NCBI RefSeq assembly: GCF_003243465.1 | Contig: NZ_QFQZ01000018.1 | Span: 3,332 to 67,331, forward strand | Length of the DNA: 64,000 nt | Reading direction: 5' to 3' | From: Caulobacter segnis | GTDB taxonomy: Bacteria > Pseudomonadota > Alphaproteobacteria > Caulobacterales > Caulobacteraceae | Part shown: positions 44,671-53,378 of the stretch, in pieces | Layout of the letters: every line of letters begins with the position of its first letter | Numbering within the stretch: the first letter of the stretch is position 1 | Translations under genes and position numbers: made by a program | The notes under the pieces: generated by a model | The model's input: only the letters and a program-made list of their open reading frames with translations | The model's database searches: none | Told to the model about the DNA's origin: nothing

Positions 44671-44717
44671 ACCGGCGATAGCCGGTCCCGTCGCCGACCT
44701 CGTTTGGAGCCCATGCC

Positions 44718-45827
44718 GTGTCCGAAGACCTCAAGAAGACCCCGCTTTACGACGCCCACGTGGCGGCCGGCGCGCGCATGGTTCCGTTCGCGGGTTATGC
44801 CATGCCCGTGCAGTACAAGGACGGGGTGCTCAAGGAGCACCTCTGGACTCGCGAGCACGCCGGCCTGTTCGACGTCTCGCACATGGGCCAGGCCCGCATC
44901 CGCGGCGAGAACCCTGCGAAGAGCTTCGAGAAGGTCGTCTCCGCCGACTACCAGGGCCTGAAGGCCGGCAAGCAGCGCTACGGCGTGCTGCTGAACGCGC
45001 AGGGCGGGATCGTCGATGACCTGATGACCGCCCGTCCGGACGAGGACGGCCTGTTCGTCGTCGTCAACGGCGCCTGCAAGGACAACGACTACGCCATCAT
45101 CGCCCGCGAGCTGGCCGGCGAGGCCACGGTGACCCGCCTCGAGGACCGCGCGCTGCTGGCGCTGCAAGGCCCCGAGGCCGCCGCCGTGCTGGCCGCCCAC
45201 ATCCCCGAGGCCGCTGAGATGGTGTTCATGGACGCCAGGGCCCTGACCGCCTTCGGCGTCGACGCGATCGTCTCCCGCTCGGGCTACACGGGCGAGGACG
45301 GCTACGAGATCTCGGTCCCGGCCGACGCCGCCGAGCGCGTCTGGAACACCCTGCTGGCCGACGACCGCGTCAAGCCGATCGGCCTGGGCGCGCGCGACAG
45401 CCTGCGCCTGGAAGCTGGCCTGCCGCTCTATGGCCACGACCTGGACGAGACCGTCTCGCCGATCGAGGCGGGCCTGAACTTCGCCGTCGGCAAGTCGCGC
45501 CGCGAGGCCGGCGACTATCCGGGCGCCGATCGTATCGCCAAGGAGCTGGCCGGCGAGCTCACCCGCGTCCGCGTGAACCTGAAGGTGCTTGAAGGCGCCC
45601 CCGCCCGCGAAGGCGCCGAGATCGCCGACGAGACCGGCGCCGTGATCGGCAAGGTCACCAGCGGCGGCTTCGCCCCCAGCCTGGGCTACCCCATCGCCAT
45701 CGGTTTCGCCCCGCCGGCTCATGCCGCGATCGGGACGAAGTTGAAAGTCATCGTTCGCGGGAAGGCCGCCGCCGCCGAGGTGGTCGCCAGCCCGTTCGTT
45801 CCGAACCGTTACGTTCGCAAACTCTAA
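44718..45827 (+). CDS. gcvT: Glycine cleavage T protein (aminomethyltransferase)
   Basis: A 369-residue folate-binding protein that releases ammonia and transfers methylene to tetrahydrofolate. Visible are TPLYDAHVAAGARMVPFAGYAMPVQY, GLFDVSHMGQARIRG, RSGYTGEDGYEISV and LGARDSLRLEAGLPLYGHDL. The GTG at 44718 follows the riboswitch. It is the first gene of the gcvT-gcvH-gcvPA-gcvPB operon. Confidence 0.97.
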   Translation: MSEDLKKTPLYDAHVAAGARMVPFAGYAMPVQYKDGVLKEHLWTREHAGLFDVSHMGQARIRGENPAKSFEKVVSADYQGLKAGKQRYGVLLNAQGGIVDDLMTARPDEDGLFVVVNGACKDNDYAIIARELAGEATVTRLEDRALLALQGPEAAAVLAAHIPEAAEMVFMDARALTAFGVDAIVSRSGYTGEDGYEISVPADAAERVWNTLLADDRVKPIGLGARDSLRLEAGLPLYGHDLDETVSPIEAGLNFAVGKSRREAGDYPGADRIAKELAGELTRVRVNLKVLEGAPAREGAEIADETGAVIGKVTSGGFAPSLGYPIAIGFAPPAHAAIGTKLKVIVRGKAAAAEVVASPFVPNRYVRKL

Positions 45828-45848
45828 TCCATCCAAGGGCCGAGACAG

Positions 45849-46214
45849 ATGCGCTTCACCAAAGATCACGAATGGGTCGTCGTCCAGGGCGACGTGGCGA
45901 CCGTCGGCATCACCGCCTACGCCGCCGAGCAGCTGGGCGACGTGGTGTTCGTCGAGGTTCCGGAAGCCGGCAAGACCGTGAAGCAGGGCGAAGGCCTGGC
46001 CGTGGTCGAGAGCGTCAAGGCCGCCTCGGACGTCTACGCCCCGGTCTCGGGGGAGGTGATCGAAGGCAACGGCGAACTGTCGGACGCCCCGGAAACCGTC
46101 AACGCCCTGCCGGAAAGCGGCGGCTGGTTCGCCAAGATCAAGCTGGCTAACCCGGCCGAGGTCGACGCCCTGATGGACCGCGACGCGTACGAAGCGTTCC
46201 TGGCCACCCTGTAA
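45849..46214 (+). CDS. gcvH: Glycine cleavage H protein
   Basis: A 121-residue lipoyl carrier that shuttles the aminomethyl group. It starts MRFTKDHEWVVVQGDVATVGIT. The lipoylated lysine lies in VVESVKAASDVYAPVSGEV. Length is typical. It is located 21 nt after gcvT. Confidence 0.97.
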   Translation: MRFTKDHEWVVVQGDVATVGITAYAAEQLGDVVFVEVPEAGKTVKQGEGLAVVESVKAASDVYAPVSGEVIEGNGELSDAPETVNALPESGGWFAKIKLANPAEVDALMDRDAYEAFLATL

Positions 46215-46264
46215 CACCCCATCCCCACCCTTCCCCATCAAGGAGAAGGGAGCAGGACAGAAAC

Positions 46265-47611
46265 ATGCGCTATCTCCCCCTGACCCCCGAAGACCGCGTC
46301 GAGATGCTCGGCGTGATCGGCGTGAAGTCGATCGATGACCTGTTCGTGGACGTGCCGGCCTCGGCCCGCCGCGACAAGCCAGTCGACCTGCCGCACCATG
46401 TCGGCGAACTGGAAGTCGAGCGGGAGATGGCCGCCCTGGCCAAGCGCAACCGCGCGGCGGGCGAGGGGGCGTTCTTCTGCGGCGCCGGCGCCTATCGCCA
46501 CCACGTGCCGGCCACGGTCGACCACATCATCCAGCGGTCGGAGTTCCTGACCAGCTACACGCCCTACCAGCCGGAAATCGCCCAAGGCACCCTGCAGGTG
46601 CTGTTCGAGTTCCAGACCCAGGTCGCGGCCCTGACCGGCATGGAGGTGGCCAACGCCTCGCTCTATGACGGCTCGACCGGCGCGGCCGAGGCCGTGATGA
46701 TGGCCCAGCGCGTCACCCGCCGGAACAAGGCGGTGATGTCGGGCGGCGTTCACCCGCACTATGTCGGCGCGATCGAAACCCTGGCCCACGCCGCCGGCGT
46801 GGAGACGGCGCGCATGCCAGCCGCGATCGACGCCGAGGATGCGGTGATCGCCGCGATCGACGCCGACACCGCCTGCGTCGTTGTCCAGACCCCGAACGTG
46901 TTCGGCACGGTCACCGACGTGACCAAGATCGCCGAGGCGGCCCACGCCGCCGGCGCGCTGCTGATCGTCGTGACGACCGAGGCGGTCTCCTACGGCCTTC
47001 TGAAGTCGCCCGGCGAGATGGGCGCCGACATCGCCGTGGCCGAGGGGCAGTCGATCGGCAACGGCCTGAACTTCGGCGGGCCCTATGTCGGCCTGTTCGC
47101 CTGCAAGGAAAAGTTCGTTCGCCAGATGCCGGGCCGCCTGTGCGGCGAGACGGTGGACGCCGACGGCAAGCGCGGCTTCGTACTGACGCTCTCGACCCGC
47201 GAGCAGCACATCCGCCGAGACAAGGCGACCTCGAACATCTGCACCAACAGCGGCCTGTGCGCCCTGGCCTTCTCGATCCACATGAGCCTGCTGGGCGAGA
47301 CGGGCCTGCGCAGGCTGGCCGCGCTGAACCACCAGAAGGCGGTCGCCCTGCGCGACGCCCTGGCGGCCGTCCCCGGCTACGAGATCCTGACGCCGCGCTT
47401 CTTCAACGAGTTCGCCGTCCGGGTCCCAGGCAAGGCGGCCGAGTTGGTCGAGACCCTGGCGGACCACGGCGTCCTGGCCGGCGTGCCGTTCTCGCGCCTC
47501 GACGCCGGCGCCGGCATGGACGACGTCCTGCTGGTCGCCGCGACCGAGACGACGATGGACATCGACATCACTTTCCTGACCAAGCTCCTGACCAAGGTGG
47601 TGGGCCAATGA
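46265..47611 (+). CDS. gcvPA: Glycine decarboxylase subunit 1
   Basis: A 448-residue N-terminal half of P protein, encoded separately here rather than as one long GcvP. Typical stretches are MRYLPLTPEDRVEMLGVIG, FFCGAGAYRHHVPATVDHI, TPYQPEIAQGTLQVLFEFQ and GMEVANASLYDGSTGAAEA. Together with gcvPB it forms the PLP-dependent decarboxylase. Overlap with gcvPB is 4 nt (ATGA). Confidence 0.96.
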   Translation: MRYLPLTPEDRVEMLGVIGVKSIDDLFVDVPASARRDKPVDLPHHVGELEVEREMAALAKRNRAAGEGAFFCGAGAYRHHVPATVDHIIQRSEFLTSYTPYQPEIAQGTLQVLFEFQTQVAALTGMEVANASLYDGSTGAAEAVMMAQRVTRRNKAVMSGGVHPHYVGAIETLAHAAGVETARMPAAIDAEDAVIAAIDADTACVVVQTPNVFGTVTDVTKIAEAAHAAGALLIVVTTEAVSYGLLKSPGEMGADIAVAEGQSIGNGLNFGGPYVGLFACKEKFVRQMPGRLCGETVDADGKRGFVLTLSTREQHIRRDKATSNICTNSGLCALAFSIHMSLLGETGLRRLAALNHQKAVALRDALAAVPGYEILTPRFFNEFAVRVPGKAAELVETLADHGVLAGVPFSRLDAGAGMDDVLLVAATETTMDIDITFLTKLLTKVVGQ

Positions 47612-49185
47612 GCATGAACAACGTCGGCCGCCCCACGCGCCCTGAAGCCGCGAATGACGCTCCCGCCGGACACGAGACCCTAACGGGCGCGCGCGGCCTG
47701 CTGCAGGACGAGGCCCTGATCTTCGAACTGGACGGCTGGAACAAGACCGGCGTCGACCTGCCCGAAGCCGCCGCGCCGTCCAGCGATCTCGCCGGCCTGC
47801 TGCGGTCCGAGCCGATCGGCCTGCCGGGCCTGTCGGAGCCGGAAGCCGTCCGCCACTATGTGCGCCTGTCCCAGAAGAACCACGCCATCGACTTGGCGCT
47901 TTATCCGCTGGGCTCGTGCACGATGAAGCACAATCCGCGCCTGAACGAGAAGATGGCGCGCCTGCCGGGCTTCTCGGACATCCACCCGCTGCAGCCGACC
48001 TCGACCGTGCAGGGCGCGCTTGCGCTGATGGACCGCCTGGCCCACTGGCTGAAGACCCTGACCGGCATGCCCGCCGTCGCCCTGTCGCCCAAGGCCGGCG
48101 CCCATGGCGAGCTTTGCGGCCTTCTGGCCATCCGCGCCGCGCACGAGGCGGCCGGCAACGGCCACCGCAAGACGGTCCTGGCCCCGACCAGCGCCCACGG
48201 CACCAACCCGGCCACGGCGGCCTTCGTCGGCTACACCGTCGTCGAGATCGCCCAGACCGAGGACGGCCGCGTCGATCTCGCGGACCTGGAGTCCAAGCTC
48301 GGCGACCACGTGGCGGCCATCATGGTCACCAACCCCAACACCTGCGGCCTGTTCGAGCGCGACGTCGTCGAGATCGCCCGCCTGACCCACGCGGCCGGGG
48401 CCTACTTCTACTGCGACGGCGCCAACTTCAACGCCATCGTCGGCCGGGTGCGCCCGGGCGATCTGGGCGTCGACGCCATGCACATCAACCTGCACAAGAC
48501 CTTCTCGACGCCGCATGGCGGCGGCGGCCCGGGTGCGGGTCCTGTGGTGCTGAGCGAGGCCCTGGCGCCTTTCGCTCCGACGCCCTGGCTGGTTCACGAC
48601 GACGACGGCTTTGACCTGGTCGAGCACGCCGGCCAAGAGGGAGCCGAGACCGCCTTTGGCCGCATGAGCGCCTTCCATGGCCAGATGGGCATGTATGTCC
48701 GCGCCTACGCCTACATGCTCAGCCACGGCGCCGACGGCCTGAAACAGGCGGCCGAGGACGCGGTGCTGAACGCCAACTACATCAAGGCGCGCCTGAAGGA
48801 CGTGATGAGCCCGGCCTTCCCGGACGGCCCGTGCATGCACGAGGCGCTGTTCGACGACGCCTGGCTGGAAGGCACGGGGGTGACCACGCTCGACTTCGCC
48901 AAGGCGATGATCGACGAGGGCTTCCACCCGATGACCATGTACTTCCCGCTGGTGGTGCATGGCGCGATGCTGATCGAGCCGACCGAGACCGAAAGCCGCC
49001 ACGAGCTGGATCGCTTCGTCGCGGCGCTGCGCGCCCTGGCCGGCGCGGCCAAGGCGGGGGACACGGAGCGTTTCAAGGGCGCGCCGTTCCACGCCCCGCT
49101 CCGGCGCCTGGATGAGACGCAAGCGGCCCGCAAGCCCCGGTTGAGGTGGAAACCTGTGGCCGCGGCGCCACTGGCGGCTGAATAG
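47608..49185 (+). CDS. gcvPB: Glycine decarboxylase subunit 2
   Basis: A 525-residue C-terminal half of P protein. The PLP lysine is in DAMHINLHKTFSTPHGGGGPGAG, and GSCTMKHNPRLNEKMARLPGF and SAHGTNPATAAFVG also match the family. The ATG at 47608 overlaps the gcvPA stop; a longer upstream frame is a shadow of gcvPA. It completes the glycine cleavage operon behind the glycine riboswitch. Its N-terminal extension of about 30 residues is longer than in minimal GcvPB. Confidence 0.96.
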   Translation: MSMNNVGRPTRPEAANDAPAGHETLTGARGLLQDEALIFELDGWNKTGVDLPEAAAPSSDLAGLLRSEPIGLPGLSEPEAVRHYVRLSQKNHAIDLALYPLGSCTMKHNPRLNEKMARLPGFSDIHPLQPTSTVQGALALMDRLAHWLKTLTGMPAVALSPKAGAHGELCGLLAIRAAHEAAGNGHRKTVLAPTSAHGTNPATAAFVGYTVVEIAQTEDGRVDLADLESKLGDHVAAIMVTNPNTCGLFERDVVEIARLTHAAGAYFYCDGANFNAIVGRVRPGDLGVDAMHINLHKTFSTPHGGGGPGAGPVVLSEALAPFAPTPWLVHDDDGFDLVEHAGQEGAETAFGRMSAFHGQMGMYVRAYAYMLSHGADGLKQAAEDAVLNANYIKARLKDVMSPAFPDGPCMHEALFDDAWLEGTGVTTLDFAKAMIDEGFHPMTMYFPLVVHGAMLIEPTETESRHELDRFVAALRALAGAAKAGDTERFKGAPFHAPLRRLDETQAARKPRLRWKPVAAAPLAAE

Positions 49186-49317
49186 CATTCTCCATACCCC
49201 CCTTGCGACCAGAGGGCGCCTTTACGGCGCCCTCATCGCTCCACATATCGGGGGAGCGCGTCGGGGTTGACTGGGTGATCCAGGGAGCATGCGTCGCGCA
49301 AGCTCGTTGTCCCTCCC

Positions 49318-49737
49318 ATGACCGCCTTTGTCCTCGCCATGCCGCGCGCCCGCCGCACCGCCGATGATCTCGCCCGTGAGCTCATCGCGCGCTTCCTGCG
49401 CGTGATCCTGCTCAGCCTGGGCGTCCTGCTGGTCATTGGCGGCATCGTCATCGCGCCGCTGCCCGGGCCCATGGGCCTGCCGCTGACGGTGGTGGGGCTG
49501 ATGCTGGTGCTGCGCAACTCGTTCAAGGCGCGCAAGCAATTCGTGCGCTTCCAGCACGCCCACCCCAAGCTGATCTTCCCGCTTCGCCGTCTGCTGCGCC
49601 GCGAACCCGAGGTCGTGCTCGTCGCCTGGCAACAGGCCCTGCGGGTCGAGCGGCTGGTCACGCCGCGCCGCTGGCGCGTGGCGGTCCGCTGGCGCAAGTC
49701 GCTGAAGCGCCGGGCGGCGAGGCGCAACGGACAGTGA
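49318..49737 (+). CDS. PGPG-type small membrane protein A
   Basis: A 139-residue protein with two hydrophobic segments around residues 26-47 and 50-66 separated by a PLPGPMGLP turn (a PGPGW-like motif). A highly basic cytoplasmic tail follows (RRLLRREPEV, RRWRVAVRWRKSLKRRAARRNGQ). The following gene is a clear paralogue: PLPG..GLPL.V.GLM.VLR.S..ARK.F.R.Q..HPKL.FP.RRL.RREPEV. Function unknown; the overlap is 4 nt, so they are one transcript. Confidence 0.8.
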   Translation: MTAFVLAMPRARRTADDLARELIARFLRVILLSLGVLLVIGGIVIAPLPGPMGLPLTVVGLMLVLRNSFKARKQFVRFQHAHPKLIFPLRRLLRREPEVVLVAWQQALRVERLVTPRRWRVAVRWRKSLKRRAARRNGQ

Positions 49738-50177
49738 ATCCCACGGTCGCGACGATCGACATCAAGCACCGGGTCCGGCGTCGCGCGCGCCTGGCCTTGC
49801 TGCTGCGCGAGTCGGCGGCCCGCGCCTTCCGCTGGATCGCCATCGGGTTTGGGACGCTGGTGATCCTGGCCGGCGCCGTGCTGACCCCGCTGCCGGGGCA
49901 CCTGGGCCTGCCGCTGCTGGTCATCGGACTGATGATCGTGCTGCGCTATTCTCTGGCCGCCCGCAAGACCTTCATCCGCTGGCAGAAGCGCCACCCCAAG
50001 CTCGTCTTCCCGATCCGCCGCCTGATGCGCCGTGAACCCGAGGTGCTGCTGGTCGTCTGGCAGCAGATGCTGCGCACCGAGAAGCTCGTCCTCCGCAAGG
50101 CGCGCTGGCGCCTGCTCAAGCGTACGCGCAAGCGGGTCAAGCGCTACGTGGCGCGGAAGACAGCCAAGGCGGCGTAG
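49734..50177 (+). CDS. PGPG-type small membrane protein B
   Basis: A 147-residue paralogue of the preceding gene, starting at a GTG that overlaps its stop. Two hydrophobic segments (about 31-50 and 55-72) flank PLPGHLGLP. The tail is strongly basic (RRLMRREPEV, then LRKARWRLLKRTRKRVKRYVARKTAK). A tandem duplication is inferred from the matching layout and motifs. A basic tail of this kind could bind nucleic acid or acidic phospholipid; there is no evidence for either. Confidence 0.8.
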   Translation: MNPTVATIDIKHRVRRRARLALLLRESAARAFRWIAIGFGTLVILAGAVLTPLPGHLGLPLLVIGLMIVLRYSLAARKTFIRWQKRHPKLVFPIRRLMRREPEVLLVVWQQMLRTEKLVLRKARWRLLKRTRKRVKRYVARKTAKAA

Positions 50178-50270
50178 GCGACAGACCGCGTGCGAACCTC
50201 ACCCGTGGGCTTTAGGCTCGCCTTACCGTGGCGGCCCGCGTCGCCAATCAGACCAATCTGAGACCGCCAT

Positions 50271-51353
50271 ATGCAGCTCGCGCCCGGCGATCCGGTGCCC
50301 ATGTTCCGGGCCCTTACCCGAGACAACCCGTCCTACGCCCTCGACGCGGCGGCCGGCCGTTACCTGCTGCTGGCCTTGGTCGCCGATGGCGATGACGCCT
50401 TCATCGCCGCCGTCGAGGCGCTGATCGCCAATCCCTCGCGTCTGCCGACCGTGGAGACGCTGGCGCTGTTTGGCCTGCTCCGGGATCGGCAAAGATGGGC
50501 GGCGCGGACCGATCACGTGCCCTTCGCCCGGTGGATGCTGGACGACAATGGCGCGGCGACCGCCGCCTTCGGGCTCGGCGGCTGGTCCGGCTGGGTGCTC
50601 ATCGATCCCAGCTATCGCGTATTGCTGACCTTGGCGGCCGGGGAAACCGCACGGCTGCCTGAGATCCTGCTGCAGCTGCCGCCGCCGCTGCTCCATGCCG
50701 GCGTGGAGCTGCCGGCGCCCGTACTGGTCTTGCCCCGCGTCTTCGAGCCTGAGTTCTGCCGGACCCTGATCGCCGCCTATGAGGCCGATGGCGGCGCACC
50801 CTCGGGCTTCATGCGGGAAGTCGACGGCAAGACCCTGGAGATCCGCGATCCCAGCCACAAGATCCGGCGGGACCTCGTCCTGTCCGCGGGACCACTGCGC
50901 GATGCGGTGAGGTCGCGGATTCAGCGGCGGTTGGCGCCGCAGATCGCCCGGGCCTTCCAGTTTTTGCCGACGCGGATCGAGCGGGACCTGATCGCCTGCT
51001 ACGACGCGGCCGACCACGGCTTCTTTCGCGCCCATAGGGACAACACCACCAAGGGCACCGCCCATCGGCGGTTCGCCGTCACCATCAACCTGAACGCCGA
51101 GGCCTATTCGGGCGGCGATCTCCGGTTTCCCGAGTTCGGCCCGCGAACCTATCGCGCGCCGACGGGCGGAGCGGTGGTGTTCTCGTGCGGCTTGCTCCAC
51201 GAGGCGCTGCCGGTGACCGAGGGCAAGCGCTACGCCTTCCTGCCCTTCCTCTATGACGAGGCGGCCGCGCTGGTGCGCGAGAAGAACGCCGAACATGTCG
51301 CGATCGAGGGCTACCGATACGTCGCCAAGCCCCCCGCGGAAGAGGCGACCTGA
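50271..51353 (+). CDS. Thioredoxin-like / 2OG-Fe(II) oxygenase fusion
   Basis: A 360-residue protein. Residues 1 to about 140 start MQLAPGDPVPMFRALTRDNPSY and have a peroxiredoxin-like layout (DDNGAATAAFGLGGWSGWVLIDPSYRVL), but no peroxidatic cysteine. The C-terminal part (about 155-345) is a prolyl-4-hydroxylase-type dioxygenase: HRDN supplies the HxD pair (FFRAHRDNTT), GGDLRFPEFG and PTGGAVVFSCGLLHEALPVTEGKRYAF provide the distal His and the 2OG-binding Arg. So it probably hydroxylates a target with an iron centre. I infer the fold; substrate unknown. Confidence 0.8.
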   Translation: MQLAPGDPVPMFRALTRDNPSYALDAAAGRYLLLALVADGDDAFIAAVEALIANPSRLPTVETLALFGLLRDRQRWAARTDHVPFARWMLDDNGAATAAFGLGGWSGWVLIDPSYRVLLTLAAGETARLPEILLQLPPPLLHAGVELPAPVLVLPRVFEPEFCRTLIAAYEADGGAPSGFMREVDGKTLEIRDPSHKIRRDLVLSAGPLRDAVRSRIQRRLAPQIARAFQFLPTRIERDLIACYDAADHGFFRAHRDNTTKGTAHRRFAVTINLNAEAYSGGDLRFPEFGPRTYRAPTGGAVVFSCGLLHEALPVTEGKRYAFLPFLYDEAAALVREKNAEHVAIEGYRYVAKPPAEEAT

Positions 51354-51427
51354 CGCTGCTCTAGGATCTGCGGCGGAACAGACCGGCCGCCGAGGGGTTG
51401 CAAGGGCGCCGACGAAGGGAGCCCACC

Positions 51428-51850
51428 ATGCACGTCGAACAGATGCTCGCCACCCATCCCCATGTCAAAGGCGCGGTCAACACCGCGCTCGCCCGCTGCA
51501 TCGAGGCCTGTTTCGACTGCGCCCAGGTCTGCGCGTCCTGCGCCGACGCCTGCCTGGGCGAGGCGAAGGTCGCCGAACTCGTCCAGTGCATCCGCTTGAA
51601 CATGGACTGCGCCGACGTCTGCCTGACGACCGGTCTGATCGCCACTCGCCGATCTGGCGGCGATGTTCCGCTGATCGACGCCCAGCTGCGCGCCTGCCAG
51701 CTGGCCTGCGCCCGTTGCGCGGCCGAGTGCGAGCAGCATGCCGAAATGCACGAGCATTGCGCCATCTGCGCCGCGGCCTGCCGGGACTGCGAGCAGGCCT
51801 GCCAGGCGGCTTTGGCCAGCCTTGCGGACGGCCAGTCCGCCGCCCATTGA
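51428..51850 (+). CDS. Copper-storage-like four-helix bundle protein (DUF326/Csp)
   Basis: A 140-residue cysteine-rich protein with 18 cysteines, most in CxxxC or CxxC spacing (ARCIEACFDCAQVCASCADAC, then CQLACARCAAECEQHAEMHEHCAICAAACRDCEQAC). There is no signal peptide, so it is the cytosolic (Csp3) type. Such proteins form a tube of four helices that store many Cu(I) ions. The start at 51428 excludes a basic leader without this pattern. A bidirectional terminator follows. Confidence 0.88.
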   Translation: MHVEQMLATHPHVKGAVNTALARCIEACFDCAQVCASCADACLGEAKVAELVQCIRLNMDCADVCLTTGLIATRRSGGDVPLIDAQLRACQLACARCAAECEQHAEMHEHCAICAAACRDCEQACQAALASLADGQSAAH

Positions 51851-51863
51851 ACGGTGATAGAAA

Positions 51864-51893
51864 AAGGGCGCGGACCTTGCGATCCGCGCCCTT
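51864..51893. terminator. Bidirectional terminator between Csp and atpF
   Basis: AAGGGCGCGGA (51864-51874) pairs with TCCGCGCCCTT (51883-51893) around an 8-nt loop. A-rich sequence (51860-51865) precedes it on one side and TTCGTCTTG follows on the other. It ends both the plus-strand Csp transcript and the minus-strand ATP synthase transcript. Confidence 0.8.
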
Positions 51894-51921
51894 CGTCTTG
51901 TCTAACCAGCGTCGCTAGCGG

Positions 51922-52431
51922 CTATTGCAGCTTGGCGCCCATCTGGGCGATGGCGGCGTCCGCCAGAGGGTCGCTCTTGGCGCCGGCGAGGCGGGCGGCC
52001 AGGACGGCCTCCGCGGCCTGGGCGGCGAGATCCACCGCGGCGGCCTTGACGTCGGCGGCGGCCTGGGCCTCGGCCTGGGCGATCTTGCGCTCGGCCATCT
52101 CGGCGCGGCGCTTGATCTGCTCCTCGAGCTTTTCCTTGGCTTCCTCGGCCAGACGCTTGGCGTCGGCCTTGGCGGCTTCCAGCATGCTCGCGGCTTGGCG
52201 CTCGGCTTCGTCGCGCTGGGCCTTCACGCCTGCGAGCAGGGCTTGCGCTTCTTCCCGCAGTTGCTGGGCTTCGTCCAGCTCGGCCTTGATCTTGGCCGAG
52301 TAGCTGTCGAGCGCGCCGAACAGGGCGCCCGGCAGGACCTTCAGGACGACCAGCAGGCCGAAGAAGATCACCAGAGCGACCAGAACCCAGAATTCCGGGT
52401 TCGAGAGGCTGAACAGGGATTCGTGTTCCAT
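51922..52431 (-). CDS. atpF: ATP synthase F0 subunit b
   Basis: A 169-residue stator subunit. One N-terminal hydrophobic segment (about residues 11-31, FWVLVALVIFFGLLVVLKVL) is followed by a long amphipathic coiled coil rich in A, E, K, R and Q. It ends the F0 operon and lies immediately before the terminator, as b does downstream of b' in alphaproteobacteria. Confidence 0.93.
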   Translation of the reverse strand: MEHESLFSLSNPEFWVLVALVIFFGLLVVLKVLPGALFGALDSYSAKIKAELDEAQQLREEAQALLAGVKAQRDEAERQAASMLEAAKADAKRLAEEAKEKLEEQIKRRAEMAERKIAQAEAQAAADVKAAAVDLAAQAAEAVLAARLAGAKSDPLADAAIAQMGAKLQ

Positions 52432-52441
52432 CTTCAGTCCC

Positions 52442-52981
52442 TTAGGCCAGGGCCGACTTGAGCTCGGCGGCGGTGGCCGCCTTGCCGGTCAGCTTTTCGA
52501 CGATCGCGCCCGCCGTGTCCTCGGCCACCACGCGGACCTGGCTCATGGCCTGGTCGCGAGCGGTCTGGATCGAAGCTTCGGCCGCGGCCAGCTTCTCGGC
52601 CAGGGCGGCCTCTTCCTTGGCCTGACGCTCGGCGGCTTCGGCCGAAGCCTTGGCCTTCGCATCGGCGGCCGTCTTCTGGGCCTTGGCGCGGGCCTCGGCC
52701 ACTTCGGCGGCGGCCGCGCGGGCTTGGGCCTCGGCCTCGTCCTTCATGCGACGGGCGTCGGCGATGTCGCCGGCGATCTTGGCGCCGCGTTCCTCGATCG
52801 CGCCGCTGACGCGGGGCAGGAGGCCCTTGGACAGCACCGCGTAAAGCACGGCGAAGATGAGCAGGAGCCAGACGATCTGACCGCCCCAGTGCTCGAACTG
52901 CAGCTGCGGGAGACCGCCGCCGCCTTCGTGGCCCTTGGGGGCTTCCGTCGTCTCGGTCGTGCCTTGATGTTCCGTCGCCAT
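52442..52981 (-). CDS. atpG: ATP synthase F0 subunit b'
   Basis: A 179-residue partner of b. An N-terminal extension (MATEHQGTTETTEAPKGHEG) precedes the single hydrophobic segment at about 34-52 (IVWLLLIFAVLYAVLSKG), followed by a long A/E/K-rich coiled coil. The separate b and b' subunits, with this extension on b', are characteristic of alphaproteobacteria and cyanobacteria. The symbol follows the alphaproteobacterial convention and is used for a different subunit elsewhere. Confidence 0.92.
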   Translation of the reverse strand: MATEHQGTTETTEAPKGHEGGGGLPQLQFEHWGGQIVWLLLIFAVLYAVLSKGLLPRVSGAIEERGAKIAGDIADARRMKDEAEAQARAAAAEVAEARAKAQKTAADAKAKASAEAAERQAKEEAALAEKLAAAEASIQTARDQAMSQVRVVAEDTAGAIVEKLTGKAATAAELKSALA

Positions 52982-53106
52982 GGGCGAAGGCGCCTCTCAG
53001 CTATTGCGCTTGGAGCGGACCGTGATCCGGCCCGCTCCAGGAAGCGCGAGAAAACAGAAATCGGGGCGCGTCGCTTCCGGTGAAGCGCCGCGCCCCGGGG
53101 ATCGGA

Positions 53107-53331
53107 TTACGAGAACAGGATCAGGAAGGCGATAACCAGGGCGAAGATGCCCAGGGCTTCCGTCAGGGCCATGCCCAGGAACAGCATCGGACGCTCTTGA
53201 GCGGCGGCCGTCGGGTTGCGCAGGGCGCCTTGGAAGTAGTTGCCGAACATCACGCCCAGGCCCACGCCCGCGCCGATCATGCCGAGCATGGCCAGACCAG
53301 CGCCGATGTACTTAGCAGCAGCAGCGTCCAT
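53107..53331 (-). CDS. atpE: ATP synthase F0 subunit c
   Basis: A 74-residue two-helix proteolipid. The first helix carries GAGVGLGVMFG (the GxGxGxG type pattern) and the second carries the proton-binding carboxylate, E58, in GMALTEALGIFAL. These subunits form the rotating c-ring. Glutamate rather than aspartate is the usual alphaproteobacterial choice. Confidence 0.96.
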   Translation of the reverse strand: MDAAAAKYIGAGLAMLGMIGAGVGLGVMFGNYFQGALRNPTAAAQERPMLFLGMALTEALGIFALVIAFLILFS

Positions 53332-53378
53332 GATTGAGACTCCTTGAGAAGGGTATTGGTTGAAAGACTAGAGGTTGA

